64,000 nucleotides of DNA, taken from the NCBI RefSeq assembly GCF_040436345.1, contig NC_133230.1:16564197-16628196 (forward strand), in the 5' to 3' direction. Under the pieces are notes generated by a model, which saw nothing but the letters and a program-made list of their open reading frames with translations, did no database searches and was not told the DNA's origin. The translations under genes were made by a program, and so were the position numbers. This DNA is from Pagrus major (Eukaryota; Chordata; Actinopteri; Spariformes; Sparidae). Positions 1 to 12,568 of the stretch are shown here, one piece after another; within the stretch, counting starts at the first letter, position 1, and every line of letters starts with the position of its first letter.

Positions 1-520
1 AAAGCGAGCAGTGGGCCAGGAGGACAGCTGCACACTGTGCTTTCACTTCATACCAACTCCCTTACAAAAGGCCTCGGGGGAAAATTAAAGGACGGGCCAC
101 TGGCACACTTGCTTGCTTTTCCTCTTTCATTTCTCTCGCTCTTTTCAGGGATGGAAAGGGAAGTTTTAAACCACTAAGAATCGCTCTGGAGCAGGCTTTG
201 TATAGAAGGACCGGCCGCATTGAGACACAGCACACTGTTTGCAAGGGTAGAACTGATGTGAGAGTGTGCTTATATATGACTTTGTGCATTCAGATTGATG
301 ACAGAGGAGAAAATGTCGGTTGCTGCTGATTATTTTGTGACTTTTTTAGGTCACATTTTTACTTTGGCCTCGCTGTCACCAGGCGCTCTGCAGCTCTGCT
401 CTTTTCAATGAGAGTAACAACGAAGACAAGTCAAGCTAAAATCAATGCCACACACTGCATTTACAGGTCTACAAACTGCAGTCGGTGCATTATCAACAAG
501 CAGAACTAATCCAGTCTCCT

Positions 521-543
521 CCTCCTGCTGCTGCTGCTGCTGA
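521..543. repeat. CTG trinucleotide microsatellite
   Basis: A short run of CTC/CTG units (five CTG units in a row) in otherwise unremarkable non-coding DNA. Confidence 0.8.
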
Positions 544-2288
544 ATCAGACAACCAGCTTGAAAATAACTCTAAATGTGAATGCAATAAACAAGAGTGAGC
601 CAGGAAGATAAAGTAAGATGCTGAGACCGCTGTCAATGCTGCACTGACAACCAAAGCTCGTTCACTACATGTCGTGGGTGGCCCTCTGCAGTGTGCTGCA
701 TCAAGGTCAATTCAGGCAAACTCTGTCACCACCAACAAGCCGGAAAATGACTGCTGATCCCAGTTTAGTCAGGTCAGACATGCAGAGACACAGGTTTGAC
801 TGTTTTTACAAGGAAGAAATTCACATTATCCCAACTTCCTTTCCACCATACGACCGCTTGTTCCACTCCTTTCATCTCTAGTTTCTATTCTGCCAGTTAA
901 ACATTCATCTAATACTTAGTTGATGTTTTCTAACCTGAAACAAAGATTTTCTAATGTTTAAAGGTACCTCTGTGTATCAGCCAACTTAAAGCGCAATCCT
1001 TAAAAAAAAGGAGATAGAGAGGTAGAGTGGGTCGTCCATTAAGCGTCCATTTAGGATCATGGGTGTTGCTCTATAGCACACAATTGCAGGAAGATCCTAT
1101 CAGCTGGTAATGTTTGAACATAAAGCAGAGCTAACGTTACATCTTCATCAGAGGAGGAAGTGGCAGTTTAGACGTTTAAATTGACGGATATAAAAGCTGT
1201 CTCTCAGGGGAAGGAAGCTGGTTGTGACCGCCGTTCTTAAGTTCAAACTGGGGTGGCGGTTTTGCAGCTCACTAAAATAACGTTGGCTTTGTTAGAATGC
1301 AGAGTACAAGAGTGGTGTAGTGATATCGTATTTTTGTAGGCTACACCTAAGCCTATAAAGACGGACTAGTGAGTAGCTGAGCCTCCGTGTTCGGTGTGAT
1401 GACGTTTTAATCTCCCCAGCAACGTCTCATTTAGCCACTTGTTAGCAACTGCTGTTTTTTAAGACACATAAGAGCTTAATAATGAAATTGTGAGGCATTT
1501 AATGCTGTATTTTATGTTGTAGAACAAAATGTGTAAATGACTTAAGCCTGTAGTAACCACAGACCTTATTTCAGGCATTTAACCAAAAAACAATGAAAAA
1601 AAATCATTGACTTTGAGACAAGGGAACCGGATGTGCAAAAATGCTGCTTTCTGGGTTTTAGGACTACAAACATCTGACAGCACAAATGCTGTTTAATAAT
1701 GATAATAACATCAAATTACAAAATGTATAACATCAGGCTTGATGACCATCATCAGTTGTTGTCGATGCTGTTTACGTAAGCAGAAGCGTACAGGCATTTA
1801 TCTCTCTGGCAATCTTAGTATTACCACAATGCAATTTGCCATTTATCTCATGGAGACAGAAGAGTGTGGACGCTCGCTATCGTTCACAACTTCACGCTAT
1901 CGATCACGTCATCAAATAAAGAACAACACTGCGTTGTTATCTGGCCACTAGCTGTGCTTTCTTCATTCCTCAGTCCCCACACTATCAAACATAACACCTT
2001 CACACATCTCATTAGTTGCACTTACTCCCCAACCCCACCACCCCTGAAGCTAAAGTATGCGGACATCTCCAATGAGCCCCCTGTCTGTCTCCAAGCTAAA
2101 TGGCTATTTTGGAAAAGCCACCCACAAGAAGATTCACCAGTCCAAGGACCTTTTCAAATCCACATAAACATATCCAAAAGACGTCAATTAAACATCTTTG
2201 CTGACATTGAAAAGAAATCCACTGGAGAGCCAGAATGAATGTTTTTTTATGTCTTTTTTTACGCTCACTGGTAATGCCCAAGTGAAAT

Positions 2289-2818
2289 CCTTACAGCGTT
2301 CAAAATTACAGTATTTACTGTATAATTTTATACATCTTTTTAACTTCAGTCACAGACATCTAGATAACTACTTATGGTTAAAAATTAAAGGTTTTATGAC
2401 TGCCCAATTTTACTCCATGCAGCAAAAGCTACAGGTGGGACTTGGACCCTGAGTCTAAACCTCAGTAGCCTGAATGAGGCATGCACTTTACCAGGAGAGC
2501 TATTTCTCAGCTTTAATGAAGACCATGTTTTGGTGATTCAACCTTGGAACATTAGCCTCTGTACATGATGAAGGTTAGATGACCTAAAACAAAAACATGG
2601 TACTCATTAAAGCTGATGAATAGCTCTCCTGGTAAAGTGTATGCCTCATGCAAACTACTGAGGTTTAGACTCAGGGTTCCAGTCCCGCCTGTAGCATTTG
2701 CTGCATGGAGTAAAAACTTTAATTTTGAACCATAAGAAGTTGTCTAGATGTCTGTGACTGAAGTTGGAAAGAAGTCTGAAATTACATTATAAAAACTTTC
2801 ATTTTGAAGCCTGTAAGG
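2289..2818. repeat. 530-bp hairpin element with tRNA-like heads in both arms
   Basis: The two halves are long imperfect inverted repeats of each other. The ends are CCTTACAG (2289-2296) and CTGTAAGG (2811-2818). Inside each arm is a tRNA-like block. On the plus strand of the right arm, 2621-2639 resembles an RNA polymerase III A box (TAGCTCTCCTGGTAAAGTG) and 2674-2687 resembles a B box (GGGTTCCAGTCCCG). The left arm carries the same pair on the minus strand (2484-2502 and 2437-2449). TGAAAT flanks both sides within a base of the ends, a possible target-site duplication. It is either a tRNA-derived SINE inverted onto itself or a MITE that absorbed SINE heads. The hairpin is certain; the family name is not. 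Confidence 0.75.
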
Positions 2819-4198
2819 ATGAAATATGGACATCAATAATGAACATTGAAAAGATGTCTAAAAAACTTTGGATTATGACTTTCTGTTCTGCTCCAAAGGC
2901 GAGATAACAGAAAGAAAATAATCAACAACGATATATTACAGGAATATCTGATGATCCTCTCACTTTTACTCAACTACACAATACTGCTTTTGACTTTGAT
3001 TACAAAGCTGACACTACTTAAGAGAGTACTTAGAGGATATTGGCTGAAATTATGAAGTGGGGAGTGATGCAGAAGTCTAGAAGCAGTCGACCTATTTTTA
3101 GGAAACAGTGCAACTGCATCTAAGGACTTCAGCTTCAGTCACTCTACCTGCTGCCTCTTGATCATTAGCTTTTGATCGTCCACCTGCCACCTGCACCTCT
3201 ATTTAAACAGCCTTCCTTGTGCAACATCAAGTTCACCATCCCAGCCTATTAATAAACTGTTGACTGAACATCAAAGTGTTAAGAGGCTCTTAGCCGAGAC
3301 ATCCAGTGTCAATATAAGGGTGGAGTTAATGACGAAGATGTGGGTCTGATCTGTAAAAATGTGGCAAATCATCAAGAGACACATCACCAAAATACACTTC
3401 AAGATTGGTTGTTTCAAATTTTGCAACAGATTTTGTAAATGTTTGGTCAGAAATCACCAGACAACCATATCAGTGCTATGAGTTGTACTTGCTCCACCGG
3501 CCAAAGACCCAGCGGACCATCAAATAAAAGAGAGGGATGCTTAAAAGTCATTCAGCTGGCCCTCTCTCCATCTGTCTCACTCTACCTGTCCATTAATGAA
3601 GCCCACCTGAGCCCTGAGGTGAAAAAAATGAATGCACTTAAGACAGAAAGCAGCTTTTTGTGTTCCCTGCAGGGCAAACAAACAACATCTCAGAGCATGC
3701 ATGTTTGAATCCCCGAAACAATTGCATCTAATTTTTTTTTTTTTAAAAAGAGTTGTCTGGATCACATAAGGGTTGTTTTCTATAAATGCAGTGCAGTAAG
3801 TCAGCTTTAAGTAGCTGCTCACCTGTGTGGAAAAAATCATCACATTGCTCCACAAAGGAAACATATGAATCAGCTCTGCTGAAAACACAGTGGGTGGGTT
3901 GAGGAAACCCATAAATAAAACAACAAAAAAAGTTAAACTCAGGCTAGATAAGTGCGTCAATTCCTCAAAATTACATTTTATGGGGAGAAAATGAACCACT
4001 GGCCACAATTTCAGGACCTCCTCTGAGGACAGCAACTCCTGTGATGCAATTAACTTGTAAAGCGGGTAATTTTCTTGAATGACTCCATAATTTAACATGA
4101 CATTATCAATTTACAAGAACTTAACCGCAGCATCACAGTCCAAATTAACACATTAAAGCCCAAACAACAATAAATAAATACAAAAAGAAAAAACCTAC

Positions 4199-4420
4199 CG
4201 GATTCTCCTCAGCAGCATTTCAGCTGATGCAGGTTGGATTGACTTCTTGGCTGTAAAAAGTATTTTCCGTCAGCTGCTCTCAGCTTGCTGCAGTGCGACT
4301 GTCCTGTGTGAGGGCTGAAGCGCCTGTGCTGGATGCTCTGCTCTGCTCTGCGCAGGTATCACTGCTTGTCCGACCGACTCCGAGGCTCGCAGAGAAAGGA
4401 GGGAGTTGAGAGAAAGTGAA
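4199..4420 (-). other. Candidate non-coding first exon (minus strand)
   Basis: On the minus strand a good splice donor (CG|GTAGGT) sits at 4198-4193, directly after a more GC-rich stretch (about 4260-4480) that stands out from the AT-rich surroundings. This looks like a promoter plus first exon of a minus-strand gene continuing off the left edge. No start codon with a recognisable protein follows in the exon, so it would be a leader. The upstream limit is a guess. Transcript data would decide. Confidence 0.3.
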
Positions 4421-4797
4421 GCCAGATATGAAATCCTGAACTGCCCACTTTTTCACCCAACAGTCGGGATGGGGATGGCGCACGCCTGTCAAGTGGGATA
4501 GGGAGGGATGACATCTAGAATAACCGATGTTATAGGCTGCGAAGTGAAGCCCGCACTCGCACCAGAAGATGAGATGACCTATATGTTGTTTTTTTTCTTT
4601 TCCCCCTGCAGGGAAACGACAAATGCGTTGAGCGTCATTTGGGTAAAACAGGGTGAGTTGAGTCAGCAGTGATACAGAGAGGCTGCTGATGCTGCTGCAG
4701 GTACTGATATTGCAGCACAGTCACCTATACAAGAGGAAGAGGGAGATGACAGCAACTCCTCATCTGCATCAGTTAAGTGGACTATTGGTTTTCTTAA

Positions 4798-5112
4798 AGG
4801 TGCACTATGTAGTTTAGGGGAAGACATTTTAATCAGAAGAGAAAGATCTTCATCGACTGATTTTTTTTCAAGCCTAAACAAACTAAAAGACAACATCATT
4901 TCTTACTGTTTTACTTTGTTTATATTTGGCGGACCCTGCCACCTTTCTAGCTTCAAACAGTGTCCTGGGGACCTTATTTTCCTCTGAGAACAGCTTGTTT
5001 ATTCAGTTATGGAGAAAATAAATATTTCTGAGTTTGTATTATTTCCTCATTGATGTTGTAAACATTCAAATTATGTGTTTGGATTTCCTCTCCAAAACTA
5101 CATAGTGCCCCT
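4798..5112. mobile_element. TTAA-flanked MITE, copy 1 (AGGTGCACTATGTAG family)
   Basis: TTAA stands at 4794-4797 and at 5113-5116. The termini are inverted repeats: AGGTGCACTATGTAGTTT at the left and AAACTACATAGTGCCCCT at the right. The interior (for example GAAAGATCTTCAT and GGACCCTGCCAC) recurs at 15613-15951. TTAA target duplication and short length without an ORF point to a piggyBac-type non-autonomous element; the family assignment rests on the TTAA and is an inference. Confidence 0.8.
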
Positions 5113-8100
5113 TTAAATCACCTTCGTCACTGGAGTAATGAGCAGCATCCTGCAGAGAAGCTGCTTCACCATTTGCAACCTCAATCTACAAGGGTGTGTT
5201 TGATTTGATTCGAGACCAGTGAAGTCAATCCAGTGTGCCACAATTTAAAGGTGGCTGAAAACCTCCCCTCCCCAATCTAACAGCCTTTTTTGCATTATAG
5301 GCTATAGAATCTACACTTCAGTGTGCATTTATAGATGTTTCTGGTGGGAGAACATGTCCGCCCACTGATCCCTTAATAACAAACCAGTTTGTGGCCTCTC
5401 TCTCTTCCTGGATCTGACACCCTGCATCTCAGTTCTGCTCATACCTGCTCACCAAAACTCTGCTCTGTGCTCCATAGCGCTAAATGTTATGGATACAATT
5501 TGGATTGTGAGTTTAAAGAGAAGATAATAAGGTTAAAAAGAACAGATGCTGTGATTTTGTGGCACAAAGCACAGACTTAAAATAATCTTGTGGTTTGCGT
5601 GTCCTTCACTGGCACAAATCCTTTACATAGCTTGTAGATAAGCTGTGTAATATCCTCAGGCTCACCTTTGACATCTGGGTAAAACCCATTATCTCCATTT
5701 TTCTTTGACACTTACACTAAGTTGTCCACGCTGGCATTTGACTGGCGTGCTGTGATGTAACATTCCCCATGCCTACCGGCAACCTCAAGTTTCCACAATT
5801 AGTAATGTTAATGCATCCTGTCATCTTCAATTAAACAAACTGAACACGTTTTCATATTTATTTATTTCATATTTTCATATGGTGGAGACGATGTAAACTT
5901 TAGGTCACTCTCTCCCGGAGGCCGTTCATGATGATGCACCTGTTTGTACAACATAGGGTGATGGAAGTGGTTTAATGAATGATTAAAGAGAACGATAAAA
6001 ATTTAAATCAGCCTACCGTCTCACTCTCTCCACACACCTGGAAAAACTGCAGCAGAGAATGAGCAGGGAACAATCTGTCATGCAGTTTGTTCAAAGCATA
6101 TTGACAGCTTCACCTCTTCACTTGGTGCTGTAGAGCAGGTGCCCGCTTTACCCACTCAGACAGAGTGAATGGTGCTTTGTGGACGACCTGCGGTGCCACA
6201 GGAGTGGTCGGTGCTTCACACCTGAGGAATCTGACACCCAGGTACCAGCAGGACTGTCTGGGAAGGAAACGTCAAAGCTCATAGACCAGACCGAGATCAG
6301 AGGTGTGATTCGGTTTGTCACAGTGACCCAGATTGACCGAGTCTAGTCAGCAGTAATGCTCACTGTAAAACGTCATCCTCACTGCTGTCATCAGTCTTCA
6401 GCAGCAGGGTGGCAAAATGAAAAGGAAATGAAAGGTCGTCCTTAACACAGACACCTCAGTGATAGAAAGGGTCGATCCAGGGGAGGGATTCCTCAGGTGG
6501 GGCAAATAAGTCGATATGTTGCTGATGGAGATCTTGTGATAAAGTGCAAAGCTCAAGAACAGCTACTAAATGGACCTTGTGGTGGGATTGTTTTCTCAAC
6601 TGCTGTGTTCAAGTGCAATTTTAGCTTTCAAATGAAGACTAAATAACATATAACCCGATCTCCCTTTCACAAATTGAGTTCATCAGATGATAGAGAGCTG
6701 AAGTGAAAACCCGAACTTCTGGATAAGAAAACCTCATTCAAGATCCCATTGACAACTAAAAATTCACACAGTACTGTCCAACTTCTATCTCTGGACATGT
6801 TGCTTTGGCGTTTGTATGTGTTTGTATCAGGTGGTATTGCGAACAATGGCAAAACTGAACATTATTTATTTTTATTATTTTTATTCTATATTTGCTGGTA
6901 AGTACTAACAGGTTTGTTTTTTACACTCATCATGATCATTTTAGTGTTCTGTGCACCAATGCATTGCACTCACAATACACATCCCCCTAGCCTGTTGTCC
7001 AGCAGCTAACTAACTCAGTAGCACAAAGCACACTGCCCCTGACTCAGAGAACAGAGCCATTGTCGCAGCAACAGACTCATTCAGCGGCTAACGCTACTAG
7101 CACAATGCACACACACAGCAGTAAGGAGGAGCTGTCCTGCTGGGTTGCCTTTTTGGACTGAGGCACACTCATGACGGCTTTTTTCGCTTGTGTTTATATG
7201 ACTGTGGCATTTAATTGATTTATTGATTTCTGTTTTTATTAGACTAAAAAAGCTACAAGAGCTCGTTGAACGTAGCGAATTAGCTGCTAACATATCTCAC
7301 CGCTGGCCAGCAAGAGCTACAGGGCCACAGGCGTCTGTGTAGTCAGGGAGGGAGTTGTTTTTTTCAGCTGGATACTTTCAAAATTTAACTGGCTCTTGCT
7401 GGTTTCTACAATCTTACCAACCCCAGCTTTGAGGAAAGGAAACTCAGTGTGTAGTTATCCTGTAATTACCTCTTGTGGCCACACTGGCCGCTGCTTTAGC
7501 CACATACATAGTTTCACTTTAGGCCAACATGGACGAGAAGTCTCAGACAAAGATTATAAATTTGAACATCTGCAATAACCAGTGAAACTGATGATAAAGA
7601 TCATGTGAGATGATTTCAGTATTTCCTTTTTATGTTACTTTTTTGTTTACACTCAACCTGATTTATGGGAGAAATATTGTAATTTTCTACTCCACTGAAT
7701 TTATTTGACAGCTTTAGTTACTGGTTACATTGCAGATGATGTTTATTAGTCATTTATTTTACACACAAAACGTATGATTACTTTAAAATCAGCTCTGCCA
7801 AGTCCAGCTACAAGAATAAAATGCTTCTAAGCATCAATACTGATAAATGTAATAATCCAATAATATAATACTACTGCTACTTTACATTTTATTGCTAATA
7901 TACTTGGTAATATACTTAGTTACATTATTGTATGGTTACATGATATATTTACTCTTTCCTTCCTTTTCAAAAAGTTAGTAGTCCTTTAAAAGACATTTCT
8001 GAAATGTCTAATGCTACCTTATACTAGTATTTTAGCCTTTGTTCTGTGAAGTACAGGTCTGCAAATAAAGTGAGTTAATTCATTCATAACAAAGCCCATA

Positions 8101-9866
8101 AATCAAGTCTTGATGAGGGAATTAAGATCCAAAAGGAGAAGTAAGAGCAGTGATCTATGTTCGTCTTCAGCTCCTTACCGTAACAAATTGAGGTCAGATA
8201 TAAGAATCCACCAAGAGCGACTAAATTAGTCCAAACATAGTTCAACATGCATGCAAGCCATGCCTCAAACCTGCATACAGGCTAGCGTTACATTTTCCAG
8301 CAGCCTTCAAACAACCAGCCTATAATTAGACACTATCATTATATTGTAGCTGAGCTTAGATCATCAAGTGAGTCAGGAGCAACACTCAAATTTAGTTTTA
8401 AAGTGTCTTCAGATGTTCTGGAGATGTTTGAGCAATCACAAACCTTCCTGTTTCTATAAAGGAGGTTATAATGTCGTTGATGTAGCAGGAGTGAGTTTCT
8501 GAAATCTTTATAAACAAAATATGCGCAAAAAAAAACTTGAAACCAGTCCATCATGTGAAGACAGAGACAGCACCAGGTGAAAACAAGCACTTATTCTAAA
8601 CAGTACATACTGTCATCTGATTTTTTTATATGAAAGAATAGCACCATTGTGAGTGAATTTGACTCTGACACGTGCAACCTACACCTCCAGGTGGTATTCA
8701 TTAGTTTACGTGGCTGAGAAGCAAGCTGTGACTCAGCTAAAATACAGAGCCTGCAGTTTATTTTTATGTCTTCTTAATTCTGCTTGAGTCATGTTCAGTG
8801 GTTTCATTTAACTGGGTTACCAGAAATGCTGTCAACTCACCGCAAAATGGAAATTACAAGACGGCCATTCTTAAAACTCATTCTGCTCTGCACAAGCTAA
8901 GAAGGCCATAAATCTTTGTGTGTGCGTATGGAAAAACTAAAGACAAATGAAGTAATACAAAGGTTCCACTTCACCAATATTACGCTTCACCTTGCTGTAA
9001 TCCCCAGACTGAAATCCATACAACACTCACGCAATGACAGGAAAGAAGGCGACCAGCCTTTGAATCATTTTTCCTCCCATAAAAAGCAAAACCTCAAAAC
9101 CCTGTTTCCGCTGACTGGCTGCTTTTATTCCCTCTTGGATGCAGAGTGGCAGAGGCAAACTGGTTCAGGAGGGACGAGTCTGGGAAAACTGCTGCACTCA
9201 TCCACTAACTGGCCAAACCGACGACTTGCCATGCTTTCTGCATGATGCTACTGACCAGAAATTAGGGTTTAGAGAGCCTCTGTGAGATTTTGACTCAGTT
9301 ATATTATCTGTGACACATCGTTTTTTTTTGTGTCACTGCCTGGCAACAAAGTTAGTTGCTTCTCCAGCTGGAGATCTGGCAACAAGTAAAGTTAGTCTTA
9401 CAGTAAATCAATACTGGTGGCTAACCAGCGAGGAAAAAGAGACTTCATAGAGAGCCGCGCTCATATATCACAGATAAATGTGCTGTACAGGAGACTGGGC
9501 TTCCCTTTGATACAGATAAAACTGGGTATTTATAGCTACGAAGGGCTATTTTAAGGGCAAGTGTTGCTGGATGTGTGGCAGCTCTTAAAAGTGAGAAATA
9601 CAATTAAAATTAGGCTGTAACCACGATCTCAGAAATACTGAGTCATGAAGCCAGATCCTCCCAGTGCAACAATCAAATTTATGACTAATCATCAATCTTT
9701 TAGTTGCTGCTTTTGACTTTTTTCTGCATGTACTGAACTGTTCACTTATATTTTCAGTACATTGTATTTCCCTTCTTGATGGTCTAAATGTTTTAATGTC
9801 TTCTCCTCACTCAAGGATATAATTCCAGTAGGAAGATATTCATCAATTTGTTCTATTTTATTTTAA

Positions 9867-10066
9867 AGGGGCTCTATGTAACAATTTGTAGCAATTTACA
9901 TGTATTAATCACTTTTTTATTGGCCATAGGTGAACGGATTGAAAAATTAGACCTGCCCCGTCTCTCTCAGCTGCTTTTATAAGGCTGTTTGTGAAGATCT
10001 CAGGTCGGATTTTGCGGGACAGTCCAAAGGATGCAACTTTATGCCCAGATGTTCCACAGAGCAGCT
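9867..10066. mobile_element. TTAA-flanked short element
   Basis: TTAA at 9863-9866 and at 10067-10070 bracket a 200-bp segment. It begins AGGGGCTCTATGTAACA and ends TTCCACAGAGCAGCT, weakly inverted ends of the same general style as the neighbouring TTAA MITEs. No coding capacity. Confidence 0.55.
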
Positions 10067-10493
10067 TTAAGTAATTATTTATCAGATATATTCTGTATTT
10101 ACAGAATTTAGGACAGAAATTAGTATTTGTGGTATATAGTGAATATATATATATAAAGTATATAGTATAGAGAATATTATAGAATCAAGACAAAACTGCA
10201 AAAAAAAGTGCAAAAAATGCTACTCCAGCACCACGGACAGCGCCGCTGGTTTATCAATACACGGCAATGTTAGGCTACGGATACTTCAGATATTCCATAG
10301 ATGGGGCCATGACTTCTACCTCGCACAAACTTCAGTCAGATAAAGTATCAGTGAGAAAAAACTGGCACTTTGGGACGGACGGGTCGGCCACCATCCCAAA
10401 ACGTCAGTTTTTGACGAGTTGGGAGTGAGACCCAAATATATTTTTTTCTTACAAATAGGTCCTTTAAGCCTCCTTGAACATTCTTATATTTAA

Positions 10494-10779
10494 AGGATGA
10501 ATCCACCCCAAAATTAGGTCATTCAGATTTTGGCTTTAAAAAAGGTGAAAATGACGTCTTTTTATTCAGTCTTGGCTCTCGGGGCTTCTGGAGACTGAAT
10601 TGAATTACACCAGTCGAGCTGTATGAGGCCATTTTATGTTTCTATTCACTTGTTTAGGAGAATGCTGCAGCACTGTTTTGCCATGAAGCTCAAGAAATGT
10701 TTTGTTGACTACGAAACTTGACCGTTCTGTCAGCATGAGGATGAGTAGATAACAACAACATTTTTGGTGAACTTGTCCT
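10494..10779. mobile_element. TTAA-flanked MITE (AGGATGAATCCACCCCAAAA family)
   Basis: TTAA at 10490-10493 and 10780-10783. Left end AGGATGAATCCACCCCAAAA, right end TTTTTGGTGAACTTGTCCT, which are inverted relatives of each other. No ORF. Ends of this kind are common in percomorph TTAA-specific MITEs; that last point is from general knowledge. Confidence 0.7.
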
Positions 10780-12568
10780 TTAAGCTTAAATTCACCTAAA
10801 CTATTTACTTTGTGGGATGTGTATGAAAGGCATACGTTTTCTTTTTAAATGATTTGAATACAACACTCTTTGCTTTTGTTACTACTGGGATTGACTTTGG
10901 GAGAATTAACTGGCTATATAGATCAAACACTAGAGATGTAGGAACCAAACTAAGCAAGATGAACCTGTAGATATAACTCTTTGATAAAGGAAGTATTAAA
11001 ACATTGAAAAAAGAAGTTCATGTACGTTTCAGATTTAAAAAAAGTGTAACAACTAATAACTAACAACTTTTAACTTCATTTTGCTGTGAACTCATTTATA
11101 TCGTGCAGACATACCTACTTGGTCATCAATTCAAGGGTGAGGTCATATTTGAAACCTGATGCCAAAACCGTCACACACCACAGGAACAACATGCAGAGCC
11201 AGTTTATATAAAGTCAAATGAGGTGAGTGCAAACTTTGTTGAAACTATCCAGTCTGTGTAGTCTCCTCCCGAGCCATTTCCTTCTCCTCACTGTTTCCCA
11301 CTCTTTGGAAAGAGGGACTCATTTGTCTGATGTCTGGGCTTCTGTAAAATAATATGACTATTTTCAGCCTTATGAATAATCCAAACAGGCTGCAACCATT
11401 ACCATTGTTAACTCTGCCAATACCAAGAATAATTTTCCAATCATGCAGACTGTATAGTATTATACTAACATTTAATGTTAGTGATTTATTCTCACTGGGG
11501 CAGAAGCTTCTGTTTTCTGTGAACTAGCAGCCACTGCTGTTCTCATAATACAAGCTTACTCCTTCTGTCTGTTTGTTTGTTTCTTATCTAACTTTACTTA
11601 CTAATGTTTTATATCGGCTCGGTGAACATTTTTCAACTATTTGCCTGGTGTGGGAAATCATGACTGTATGTTTATGTGTTTAAACTAAAGCCAAAACTTT
11701 AAGTTTTGTAAATCTAAACCGGCAATGTTTTTTTTTTTACTATCATTATGGCACAACAAGCTGTAAACAATGCATTAACATACAGAAAAAATACACTTGG
11801 CATTCTCAAGGGGAAACATTATCATTCATATGGAGTCGTGTTTGGCCAACTGATGTTTTAAAGTGCAGTAAGAAGTTACTGTTATTGTTAGCAATAACAA
11901 CAAAACAATGAGCTGAAAAAGGGTAAAACACCCAGTTAAGGGCTGAAGTGAACTTCAGAGTCGTGTTATAATTCTCAGGGGGTCTGTCACTAGAAGGAAC
12001 CCATGTCATCTGACCCATTGTTAATATAAAAATATTGATAAGAGCAGTGTTAAAGTATAAGTTTAGTAAATTAAACTGCCTCTGTTGCTTTTTTGTAAAC
12101 TATTGGAGGCCAAGAGACACTTAAAGACTAAAAACTCTTGCACTTTCATATCATAGTTATGTGGTTAAATGGCATTGTCGTATAAGAATATCAAGTTCCT
12201 CTACTGAAACGTGAAGTTAACTCAGGTAAAAAGCAAAATACAAGTCATTATATCAGTTCATGTGTGACATTTATTCACACTTACAAAGAAAAGAACATAA
12301 AACAAACTGATAGCATTTCAAATAGAGAATGATTGAAACTGTACACATTCAGGAAACAATTGTAGGTCTGTTATCAGAACATCTGCTTCACCTTCACAAA
12401 GTCATCGTTTCCTTGATAACAAGTATGTTGCGCCAGTATTTTCATACATAAGCCTTACTCATGTCATCCTCACACGCTCTCTTTTTAACATGTCGCCTCC
12501 ATGGTGTCTCCAAAGGCCATGTGAAAGCTTGTAACACAACGTGGCCTGAGTGTCTCTGTTATCTCTGG

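Larger units (their letters stand above)
1..4198. other. Gene-free stretch, possibly intron of a gene leaving the window
   Basis: I find no exon with a recognisable protein in this stretch. Open frames are short (up to 173 codons, at 3577-4098 minus), have no family resemblance and lack convincing splice context. It holds a CTG microsatellite near 521-543 and the long hairpin element at 2289-2818. If the candidate leader exon at 4199 is real, this stretch would be the first intron of a minus-strand gene whose coding exons lie beyond position 1. Confidence 0.5.
4500..12249. other. Long intergenic stretch with dispersed MITEs
   Basis: About 7.7 kb without a recognisable exon. Open frames are short and unrelated to families I know. 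It contains the TTAA-flanked elements at 4798-5112, 9867-10066 and 10494-10779, listed separately. The interval 10,230-10,470 (CCATCCCAAAACGTCAG core) also has the look of a dispersed element but I cannot fix its ends. The remainder is AT-rich spacer. Confidence 0.6.

Noticed and set aside
2424-2700. tRNA genes
   Set aside because: The A-box and B-box words are present in both arms, but I cannot draw a cloverleaf with a paired acceptor stem, and the copies are part of a dispersed hairpin element.
3577-4098. 173-codon minus-strand frame
   Set aside because: It includes A/T homopolymer translations (a KKKK run), has no recognisable motif and no exon structure. Likely chance.
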